19,197 bases of DNA from Lachnospiraceae bacterium UBA3282 (lineage in GTDB: Bacteria; Bacillota; Clostridia; Lachnospirales; Lachnospiraceae), in NCBI GenBank assembly GCA_002361735.1, contig DETS01000105.1:53016-72212 (forward strand), read 5' to 3'. The notes beneath the pieces were generated by a model. The model was not told where the DNA came from and searched no databases. It saw only the letters and a program-made list of their open reading frames with translations. The position numbers and the translations under genes are program-made. Within the stretch, counting starts at the first letter, position 1. Each line of letters starts with the position of its first letter. Shown here one piece after another: positions 7,414-14,217 of this stretch.

Positions 7414-8630
7414 TTATTCTAAGAAAGAATTATTTTTGTGTATTTCTATTCATGGTGTTATGTTTTTGTGGATGCTCCGAAGATAATTTGAGCGGTGATT
7501 ATGTCAGAGGAAATGACGCTAACATGATTGTCCAAAAAGAAGATAGTTCTATAAAGGAGCATTCCATAGAAGATGTACAAATCAATGCGCCTGATTTAGA
7601 AAAATGTGAAAAGTTATCAACAGCGTTAGATATGTTGATTGTTTATGGGGTGAGATATGATGAATCGATGGAATATCCGGATAAAGATTTTTGGGAAGGA
7701 TTTCTGTCTGCATTAGTATGTAATAGTTGGTTTGACCCCTTTTATGATGAAAATCATACAGACAGAACATGGGATAATGAAAGAATTGCAGCGACTGGTT
7801 CACTGATTGTAGGACGTGAACTTACCTGCACTTTTTTCCCGAATGGAATTGATGGATCCAATACATACTCACCCTATTTGGCATGGTCTTCTAAGGTTAA
7901 CGTGCATACCAAGCCGCTTGGGGAAAATAAATTTGAGATTTCTTATGATATGATGTGGGCGCCGGTTTCAATGACATCTATTGATGGAATGATTAGGGTC
8001 TCTGCAATCGTGGAAGAAAATAAAGATAGTCCGCTAGATGGGTATAGCATTGTAGAGTTGGAGCATGAAGAAATTTTCGAATGTGTTTATATGGTATATG
8101 GCGAATTTGACTATGAAGTTTCGGCAGATAATGATGAGATTAAAAAATGTCTGTATCAGATGACTGACGGAGTCCATATAACAATGAATAACGAAAATCT
8201 AAGCAAGCTCCTCAATAATGCTGATGATCTGGAATATGTGTTTGCGGATATAAACGGAGATTTAACAGATGAGATGATCATTCGGACGAATGGACATGAT
8301 TACAATTTCTTTTTTTACACAGATGAGGGTATTTTGGGGACCACGTTGCCAATGAGCTCTGATTTTGAAATATGGTTTGCAGAGGATTATCTGGTGGTAG
8401 GCAAAGATTCAAAATCTACGGAGGAGAGATACACGGCTTATCAGATTGGCAGCGATGGAACTTTTAAACAGGTCATGTTGCTTAAAAATAAGCGAAAAGA
8501 AGACACGGAACGTTTTTTTTATGTAACAGAACAGGGTGAAGAAAGAGAGATTACAGAGGAAGAATATAAATATTTGGGATTGTATCTGAAGTCAAAGGAG
8601 TCGAAAGTAGCGTGGTCCGAAATTCCTTAA
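7398..8630 (+). CDS. Putative surface lipoprotein of unknown function
   Basis: About 410 aa and not recognised as a named family. The frame opens at a run of GTG codons (7398, 7401, 7404, 7410). AAGGGA at 7387-7392 serves the first ones, so GTG 7398 or 7401 is most likely. All of these overlap the last codons of the upstream gene, so translation is probably coupled. The N-terminus has basic residues, a hydrophobic stretch (about 13-24) and Cys26 in FCGC, a loose lipobox that predicts lipidation and outer-leaflet anchoring. The body is acidic and rich in aromatic residues. Near residue 290 the DINGDLTDEMII segment resembles the DxNxD-type calcium loop found in many secreted proteins. There are no repeats and no catalytic signature. 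Its place between two giant secreted proteins suggests a partner, chaperone or protective role, which is inference only. Confidence 0.75.
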   Translation: MVVEVIILRKNYFCVFLFMVLCFCGCSEDNLSGDYVRGNDANMIVQKEDSSIKEHSIEDVQINAPDLEKCEKLSTALDMLIVYGVRYDESMEYPDKDFWEGFLSALVCNSWFDPFYDENHTDRTWDNERIAATGSLIVGRELTCTFFPNGIDGSNTYSPYLAWSSKVNVHTKPLGENKFEISYDMMWAPVSMTSIDGMIRVSAIVEENKDSPLDGYSIVELEHEEIFECVYMVYGEFDYEVSADNDEIKKCLYQMTDGVHITMNNENLSKLLNNADDLEYVFADINGDLTDEMIIRTNGHDYNFFFYTDEGILGTTLPMSSDFEIWFAEDYLVVGKDSKSTEERYTAYQIGSDGTFKQVMLLKNKRKEDTERFFYVTEQGEEREITEEEYKYLGLYLKSKESKVAWSEIP

Positions 8631-8711
8631 GTCAAGGAGTTTGGATATAGAAAGTTTAGTTAGCTGTGTCTAAAAACATGAGAAGTACAAAATAAACTGG
8701 GAAAGGGGAAA

Positions 8712-8744
8712 ATGATGTTTTGTTTCTATGCAAACATCATATAG
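8712..8744 (+). CDS. Possible short leader peptide ahead of the second giant gene
   Basis: ATG 8712 (or 8715) opens a 10-codon frame (MMFCFYANII) that ends at TAG 8742-8744. AAAGGGG at 8702-8708 is the only good ribosome binding site in this region and is best spaced for ATG 8715 (6 nt). The next gene's most natural start, ATG 8753, has no such site of its own and follows this stop by 8 nt. The short frame may therefore couple translation into the large gene. Alternatively, the site serves TTG 8720, which is in frame with the large gene. Confidence 0.3.
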   Translation: MMFCFYANII

Positions 8745-8752
8745 AAATTACT

Positions 8753-11700
8753 ATGAGAAAAAGAGTTTATGTGAGGATAGTAGCAGGACTATTGTGTAGC
8801 GTTCTACTTTTTACAGACGCGGCATCTATAGGGGTGCAGGCATCCTCATACGATACAGATGCAGGGCAGACCGAAGCTTTAACAGCGTCAATCGATGAAG
8901 ACGAAACAAATGATACCACTGTCGTTGACGAGGAGAAAGAGGATAAGTCAGAAGAAAAAGTGGGAGAGGAGACTTCACCTGCAGAAAAATCTGAGGAGGA
9001 TACGACAGGATCAGAGACAACCGAAGAAGGAGAAACCGAAGATTCTGACGGGAAAGAAGAAAAACCTGAGGATCAGACAAAGGAAGAAACGCTTCCCGAA
9101 GAAGATCAACCGAAAGAGGAGATTCCGGAAGGAAAAGAAACTGAGGAACAGGAAGATGTAGAGAAGCCGGGTCAAACAGAAGATGAGCCGGAAGGGGAAA
9201 CTACGCCTATTGAGGAGGAAGATGGGGAGCAGATTTCTGAAGATGAACCAGTGGAATCGGTTTCAGAAAATACGGCGGAAGATGAGGTGATAGAGAATGA
9301 CGCGGTAGTTATGGCGGTTGGGGATATTGCGAGCGGTAGCTATGGAAATATCACATGGGTGATTGATGCAAATGGGAAGTTGACGGTAAAAGGAACAGGA
9401 AACTATACAAATTCGAATCAAGGGTTTGCACCATGGCATACTTATGCGGCGGATATTAAATCTGCTGTAATCAATGTGTCTGGAATGACAAATGCAAGTT
9501 GTATGTTTTGTGATTGTACAAATTTGACGAGTATTGATTTGAAAGATTTGGATAGCAGTATCATAAATAATATGTATGGTATGTTCTGGGAATGTACAAG
9601 TTTGAGAAGTTTGAATTTAAGCAATTTCAAAACAGGTAATGTGACAAATATGTCAGCTATGTTTAAACATTGTACAAGTCTTGCAAGTATAGATTTGAGT
9701 AGCTTTGATACAAGCAATGTGCGTGAGATGAACTTTATGTTTGATAAATGCCAAAGATTAACTACCTTAGATTTAAGCCGTTTTGAAACATCGAACGTGG
9801 AGTATTTAAGCGGTATGTTTCGGGATTGCAGTGGGCTTACGGTTTTGGATTTAAGTCACTTTGATTTAAGTAAAGTGACTACGGCGCAACAGGCACCATT
9901 CGAAAATTGTAATAATTTGAAAACGATTCATACACCACGAAACCTTTCTCAATCATTATCACTTCCAGAACCAGATCCTTACGGTAAAGAGAAATGGAAA
10001 TGGTACACTCCTGACGGCAAGGTTGTAACAGAATTACCACAAAATTTAAATTATAGCATAATTTTAGGAAAGAATTATGTTCCGACGGAAACGCCGCCTG
10101 ACAATCCGCCAGAAGATGATGACCCAGAGGAAGAATATGTTAGTGAAAACGAAAAATTTGTACGAAATGTAACGAATTATTCTCTGGCAAATGCGGATGA
10201 GCAAACGAGAAATTCCATTCAGAAAGCTCTTTATGATTTGTTATTTAGAGCACACTTTGCACCTGAAGGACAAGATCCCGGTAAAACAGTAACCTTTCCA
10301 GGGACTTCGGAGATTAACCGTAAATGGCCTTATCAAAATGGAATAAGGGACGGGAGGACGGTGACCGATCCAAGATTGGGAACTGTGACGTATGCGAAAG
10401 GGTGCGCAGGTTGTTTATCCTATGCGCGTTTTGTTTCGCAATATGTTTACGGGCACATCGCAGAAGCAACTTATATTAAGGATATGTCCGTTGTAAATGT
10501 CAAAAAGCAGATTCAAGAACATGTCGATCCGGGGGAAATTATTGGTTTTTCAAATTGTATTCATTTTGTAGTTTTTTTGGGAGAGTCGGTGGACGAGAAG
10601 GGGTTCTACTGTATCAGCTACGGGGGTGGTGGTAATCATCCCGAAGATATTTACCATAGAATTGAAGTTATATATTTTACATATGATGAATTTGTGAAGA
10701 AGTATACGAATTTTAACGGTAAAAAAGCGGATGCGTTTCTCTATTACGATACTACTGGTGGTTCATTTCGCAGTCAAACAGCAAAGGCCATAGCAAACCC
10801 TGCCACCACAAAAATAGAGTTGCGCTGTCCGGGTGAAGCAGTGGTTGAATTGGGCGCAGAAAAACTGGATAGCCGTACACCTAGTACATCCAGTTTGGGT
10901 AATGTTGCGCGAAATGGCAATCAGATTACATTCAACCTTACATATTCACCAAATTACAGCTTGTCAATTCTCGGAACAGGCGAGGGTACAATGACTGTTA
11001 CGCTGGCATACTATGATGAACCTGGAAATCAGATTAACCAAAGAAAGTTTATTAACATCCCTGTCACACCATCTACAGCGATTGAATCGGGCGGTTTTGA
11101 TCATATTGCGGATTTTGTGCTGTATGTATCGGAAGAAGGCAGGGAAATGAGTGCCTGGGGTGCAGGACCGGGCGAGACTGTCTACGCACCCGACGATGCT
11201 TTTTTGCCTGAAACATCATTTGAACTTGATGTTGACGACGAAACAGGTGTCCACTACAAGGATATCCCCGACTCCGGCGAAATCCCTCAAGGTTTATGGA
11301 TTTCCGCCATCCCCGATTACACCTACACCGGCACTGCCATCAAGCCCGAGGTTCGTGTCTATGACGGTGAAAAAAGACTGAAACGGAACAAGGATTACAC
11401 CATCAGCTATAAAAATAATACGAAAGCGGCGCAGTCCGGTGATGCCAAGCCACCGACAGTTGTGGTAAAAGGCAAGGGAAATTATTCCGGCACAGAGACA
11501 CAGACATTCAATATTACAAAACGTGATATTGCTGACGATTGTGTGATTAAGACCTTTACGGACGCCTATATGCCATTGACGAACGGCAAAAATCCGAAAC
11601 TGGTATTCAGCGCTAAGTGCAATAAAAAGACGTTGAAGAAAAACACAGATTATACGTTGACGGTAAAAGACGCTAGTGGAAACGAAACGGAATCTTATGC

Positions 11701-13135
11701 GGCAGAAGGTACTTATTCTGTGGTAATAAAGGGCGCTGGCACGAATTATATGGGAGAGAGCGTCCTTACCTTTGAAGTGTTAAACAAAGTTCCGGTCAGC
11801 AAGCTGAAAGTCAATAAGATTGCTGCTGTGGAATTTGACGGGACAAGTAAGAGACCGCAGCCAGTCATAAAATATGGAAAAGTGACGTTGCGCAAAGGAA
11901 CGGATTACAGTTTGTATTACAGAAACAATAGGGAAATGGGGACTGCAACAATACAGATAACCGGAAAAGGTGAATATTTTGGCACAAGAAACGTGACGTT
12001 TGCGATTACCGGGAGGCAAATTAAGAAAGCAAAATTTGCCGGATTCATGAAATCTTTTCCGTATACAGGCGATACAGTCTATCAGAGTGAGACTGTTTTG
12101 AAATATGGGGAAGATGAATTGATACTTGGTTCGGATTACACCGTAAGTTATGACAATCATCTAAATAAAGGAAAAGCGACCACTACTTATATTGGACTCG
12201 GTAATTATACAGGCACTTTGAAAAAGACCTATAATATCTCTGCCTATAATATCACGACGGATGCAGAGAACAGGATTTCCATTTCAACAGATGAAATTAC
12301 TGCGGTTTATGAAAAGGGCGGTGCAAAACCGTCACTCAAAGTTTATGATGGAATGCGGCTTTTGACGGAGGGTAAAGATTATACACTATCTTACCAGAAC
12401 AATACGGCTATTACAACGCAGACTACAGTAAAACAGCCAACCATCACGGTAAAGGGAAAAGGCAATTACACGGGAATATTTGCGCAGAAGAAACCTTTTA
12501 CCATCGTACCGAAAGCATTTACAGAAATTACTATGACAGCGAATGATGTGGCTGCAAGTCCAAAAGTCGGAAAATATAAGTCAGTTCCTGTACTTACTGA
12601 TGTAAATGGGAAAAAGCTGACCGCGGGAACGGATTATGAGAAAACTTACACATATACCTATAAAAACAAGACGGAAAATGTATGGAATGCGGAAGTCGAG
12701 GTGACAAGAAATGCCGGAGATCTTGTTGAAACAGATGATATTGTACCGGTAAACACAGTGCTTTGCGTCAGTGTAAGAGCAAAAGAAGGTGGCAATTATA
12801 CGGGCGAAAAAACAGCAGAATACCGCATTGTATCATCTCCAATCAGCAAAGCAAAAATCACGGTACAAAATCCTGCTCAGAATCAGAAAAATCTATTTCT
12901 CTATACAGGGCAGGAGATTCGCATTGATAAAAGCAATCTGATCGTTAAGGTTGGTGAGGACATATTGAAAGACAATCAGTATGAGATTCTTGAGGATACT
13001 TATAAGAATAATATCAACAAAGGAACTGCCAGCGTACAGATTAGGGGTGCAGGTGATATTTACGGAGGTATAAAGACGGTGAAATTCAAGATAGGATCGA
13101 AAGGATTTCAGTGGTTCTGGCGGCTGTTTGGATAG
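8753..13135 (+). CDS. Secreted multidomain protein: acidic stalk, BspA-type leucine-rich repeats, NlpC-like cysteine domain, seven C-terminal modules
   Basis: About 1460 aa from ATG 8753 (MRKRVYVRIV). TTG 8720 is an upstream in-frame alternative that would use the AAAGGGG site. Residues 1-30 are a signal peptide ending in VQA. Residues 42-183 are very rich in Glu, Thr, Asp and Pro, a probable extended stalk. Residues 195-400 carry BspA/DUF285-type leucine-rich repeats with period 26 (MF-xx-C-xx-L-xx-L-x-LS-x-F-x-T-x-NV) from residue 251. After a Pro-Glu linker (about 445-462), residues 465-690 hold an NlpC/P60- or CHAP-like fold: C551 or C554 in GCAGCLSYARFV, H604 in CIHFVVFLGE and H629 in GGGGNHPED. 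Residues 847-1460 are seven beta-rich modules matching those of the gene at 3511. The tail is KGFQWFWRLFG. There is no LPXTG or C-terminal membrane helix. Last gene of the plus-strand group, closed by a strong terminator. Likely surface adhesin or hydrolase; substrate unknown. Confidence 0.83.
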   Translation: MRKRVYVRIVAGLLCSVLLFTDAASIGVQASSYDTDAGQTEALTASIDEDETNDTTVVDEEKEDKSEEKVGEETSPAEKSEEDTTGSETTEEGETEDSDGKEEKPEDQTKEETLPEEDQPKEEIPEGKETEEQEDVEKPGQTEDEPEGETTPIEEEDGEQISEDEPVESVSENTAEDEVIENDAVVMAVGDIASGSYGNITWVIDANGKLTVKGTGNYTNSNQGFAPWHTYAADIKSAVINVSGMTNASCMFCDCTNLTSIDLKDLDSSIINNMYGMFWECTSLRSLNLSNFKTGNVTNMSAMFKHCTSLASIDLSSFDTSNVREMNFMFDKCQRLTTLDLSRFETSNVEYLSGMFRDCSGLTVLDLSHFDLSKVTTAQQAPFENCNNLKTIHTPRNLSQSLSLPEPDPYGKEKWKWYTPDGKVVTELPQNLNYSIILGKNYVPTETPPDNPPEDDDPEEEYVSENEKFVRNVTNYSLANADEQTRNSIQKALYDLLFRAHFAPEGQDPGKTVTFPGTSEINRKWPYQNGIRDGRTVTDPRLGTVTYAKGCAGCLSYARFVSQYVYGHIAEATYIKDMSVVNVKKQIQEHVDPGEIIGFSNCIHFVVFLGESVDEKGFYCISYGGGGNHPEDIYHRIEVIYFTYDEFVKKYTNFNGKKADAFLYYDTTGGSFRSQTAKAIANPATTKIELRCPGEAVVELGAEKLDSRTPSTSSLGNVARNGNQITFNLTYSPNYSLSILGTGEGTMTVTLAYYDEPGNQINQRKFINIPVTPSTAIESGGFDHIADFVLYVSEEGREMSAWGAGPGETVYAPDDAFLPETSFELDVDDETGVHYKDIPDSGEIPQGLWISAIPDYTYTGTAIKPEVRVYDGEKRLKRNKDYTISYKNNTKAAQSGDAKPPTVVVKGKGNYSGTETQTFNITKRDIADDCVIKTFTDAYMPLTNGKNPKLVFSAKCNKKTLKKNTDYTLTVKDASGNETESYAAEGTYSVVIKGAGTNYMGESVLTFEVLNKVPVSKLKVNKIAAVEFDGTSKRPQPVIKYGKVTLRKGTDYSLYYRNNREMGTATIQITGKGEYFGTRNVTFAITGRQIKKAKFAGFMKSFPYTGDTVYQSETVLKYGEDELILGSDYTVSYDNHLNKGKATTTYIGLGNYTGTLKKTYNISAYNITTDAENRISISTDEITAVYEKGGAKPSLKVYDGMRLLTEGKDYTLSYQNNTAITTQTTVKQPTITVKGKGNYTGIFAQKKPFTIVPKAFTEITMTANDVAASPKVGKYKSVPVLTDVNGKKLTAGTDYEKTYTYTYKNKTENVWNAEVEVTRNAGDLVETDDIVPVNTVLCVSVRAKEGGNYTGEKTAEYRIVSSPISKAKITVQNPAQNQKNLFLYTGQEIRIDKSNLIVKVGEDILKDNQYEILEDTYKNNINKGTASVQIRGAGDIYGGIKTVKFKIGSKGFQWFWRLFG
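9503..9936 (+). repeat. BspA/DUF285-type leucine-rich repeats, 26-residue period
   Basis: Units begin with MF-xx-C at 9503, 9581, 9659, 9737 and 9815, exactly 78 nt apart, with a sixth degenerate unit at about 9900. Each has the form MF-xx-C-xx-L-xx-L-x-LS-x-F-x-T-x-NV. The DNA of the units is only partly conserved. This family is common in surface proteins of gut anaerobes, mycoplasmas and protists and usually acts in adhesion. Confidence 0.85.
11291..13132 (+). repeat. Seven-module beta-rich cassette, copy B
   Basis: Same order and number of modules as 5638-7410. Module 1 keeps YTG-x-AIKP, SYKNNTK and PTVVVKGKGNYSGTET in both proteins. The ~50 nt around 11455-11505 closely match those around 5812-5862. 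Module 6 keeps GKYKS-x-P and a long insertion before the GNYTG turn. Module 7 ends in the shared aromatic-basic tail. This is the common element of the two giant proteins. Confidence 0.85.
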
Positions 13136-13147
13136 ATGCTTTCATAA

Positions 13148-13194
13148 AGCAAGTGCGCAAGCTCATATGACAGACTTGCGCACTTGCTATTTTA
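13148..13194. terminator. Strong, probably bidirectional terminator after the surface-protein genes
   Basis: A perfect 14-bp stem (AGCAAGTGCGCAAG at 13148-13161, CTTGCGCACTTGCT at 13175-13188) with a 13-nt loop is followed by ATTTT. It starts 12 nt after the stop of the giant gene. On the minus strand it lies just past the stop of the 63-aa gene and is followed by a short TTT tract, so it may serve both. Confidence 0.88.
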
Positions 13195-13204
13195 CACGAT
13201 TCAA

Positions 13205-13396
13205 CTATTCCTTAATTCGGTCAATATCGGTTAGATTGACACCTAAAGATGTCAGAACTGCTTTTAATGACAGATAATCATTTTTTAGGCTTGCATATGT
13301 TTTTGTTGCATTTTCTTCATGGGCAATCAGCATATGAGCCTGCACTTTTTGAAATTCATTGATGCTTCTTTCAATAATTTCTCCATTACTGGGCAT
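13205..13396 (-). CDS. Small helical protein of unknown function (63 aa)
   Basis: ATG at 13396 on the minus strand is preceded by GGAGGTG at 6-nt spacing, one of the best ribosome binding sites in the window, which supports a real gene. The product is mostly helical by composition (SINEFQKVQAHMLIAHEENA...), with no signal peptide, Cys or known motif, and may form a short coiled coil. It converges on the giant gene and shares its terminator, and is divergent from the second ilvN promoter. I do not recognise the family. Confidence 0.68.
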   Translation of the reverse strand: MPSNGEIIERSINEFQKVQAHMLIAHEENATKTYASLKNDYLSLKAVLTSLGVNLTDIDRIKE

Positions 13397-13521
13397 TGTA
13401 TCACCTCCAAACGATAAAAACGGTTATCGGATTAGGTCTAGTATAGCATAATGGCAGTATAAAGTCTATGATAATCTAAGTATTCCCAATGATAGAAAAG
13501 GTAACAATCCTGTCTCAAAGG

Positions 13522-13550
13522 TTGACTTTTTCCCATGAAGTTGCTACAAT
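13522..13550 (+). promoter_or_regulatory. Sigma-A-type promoter for ilvN (copy 2)-ilvC
   Basis: TTGACT at 13522-13527 and TACAAT at 13545-13550 with a 17-bp spacer form a near-consensus promoter. Transcription would start near 13557, about 66 nt before the ilvN start. No T-box or other amino-acid riboswitch signature lies between. This gives ilvN-ilvC a promoter separate from that of ilvB. Confidence 0.75.
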
Positions 13551-13557
13551 GATTGAC

Positions 13558-13580
13558 GATGTCTGTATCATACAGGCATC
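13558..13580 (+). promoter_or_regulatory. Hairpin at the 5' end of the ilvN-ilvC transcript
   Basis: GATGTCTGTA and TACAGGCATC form a 10-bp stem (one G-U pair) with a 3-nt loop, beginning within about a base of the predicted transcription start. It has no T tail. It could protect the mRNA 5' end or be a protein-binding dyad just downstream of the promoter. Confidence 0.5.
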
Positions 13581-13622
13581 ATGGAGCAAAGTTGATAAAA
13601 CAGCGGAAGGAAGGATGCTTGT

Positions 13623-14126
13623 ATGCAGAAAAAGGTATTTCAGTTGTTGGTGGACAATACTTCAGGTGTGTTAAGCCGCATTGCAGGGCTGTTTTCCAGA
13701 CGCGGTTACAATATTGACAGCATTACCGCCGGCGTGACGGCGGATCCCCGCTACACCCGCATCACCATTGCCACTTCCGGGGACGACGAGATCTTAGAGC
13801 AGATCGAGAAGCAGGTGTCCAAGCTTGTGGATGTGCGGGATATCAAGGAGTTGAAGCCTGAGGAGAGCGTCTACAGAGAGCTTGCGCTCGTCAAGGTCAG
13901 AGTAACGTCCGCCAGAGACCGTATCGATGTCTTTGCGGTGGCAAACGCCTACCGTGCCGATCCCGTGGATGTATCTCCCGGCAGTATCACCATTGAACTG
14001 ATCGGCGATCAGGACAAGATCGACGCTTTCATCGCGGTACTGGACGGCTATGAGATTTTAGAGCTTGCCCGCACGGGTATCGCAGGCTTATCCCGCGGCG
14101 TCGCGCATGTGACTTATCTGGAGTAA
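13623..14126 (+). CDS. ilvN: Acetolactate synthase small (regulatory) subunit, copy 2
   Basis: A 167-aa ACT-domain protein starting at ATG 13623, with GGAAGGAAGG about 8 nt upstream. The N-terminal ACT domain (about 3-78) keeps VDNTSGVLSRIAGLFSRRGYNIDS, including the Asn and Gly of the effector loop and the usual Gly that copy 1 has lost. The C-terminal regulatory domain ends in LELARTGIAGLSRG, the canonical IlvN/IlvH ending. It is closer to the E. coli IlvH pattern than copy 1. It lies 91 nt before ilvC without a large-subunit gene next to it, so it must act with the IlvB encoded at 934 or one elsewhere. Two small subunits of different sequence suggest different feedback settings on the same enzyme, which is inference. 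Confidence 0.92.
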   Translation: MQKKVFQLLVDNTSGVLSRIAGLFSRRGYNIDSITAGVTADPRYTRITIATSGDDEILEQIEKQVSKLVDVRDIKELKPEESVYRELALVKVRVTSARDRIDVFAVANAYRADPVDVSPGSITIELIGDQDKIDAFIAVLDGYEILELARTGIAGLSRGVAHVTYLE

Positions 14127-14146
14127 ATGAAAAATAAGGTAATGAA

Positions 14147-14160
14147 AGGGAGAAATCCCT
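14147..14160 (+). promoter_or_regulatory. Small GNRA-loop hairpin between ilvN and ilvC
   Basis: AGGGA and TCCCT flank a GAAA tetraloop (14147-14160), 20 nt after the ilvN stop. It lacks a T run, so it is not a terminator. It may adjust mRNA stability between the two genes. The short stem could be a chance occurrence. Confidence 0.3.
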
Positions 14161-14217
14161 CGAAATTATAAAGGCTATACAAACTTTTATTCAATCATCG
14201 AACGGAGGAAAAGTAAA

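Noticed and set aside
9503..9936. CRISPR-like array because of the regular 78-nt spacing
   Set aside because: The period is the 26-codon leucine-rich repeat of a coding region. Units are diverged throughout and lack identical repeats separated by unique spacers.
3105..13200. Mobile element enclosing the surface-protein block
   Set aside because: Composition and location hint at insertion, but no transposase, integrase, terminal inverted repeats or target-site duplication could be found, so no element is annotated.
13489..13674. 61-codon plus-strand frame
   Set aside because: It spans the good promoter and 5' hairpin and overlaps the start of the second ilvN out of frame. No ribosome binding site.
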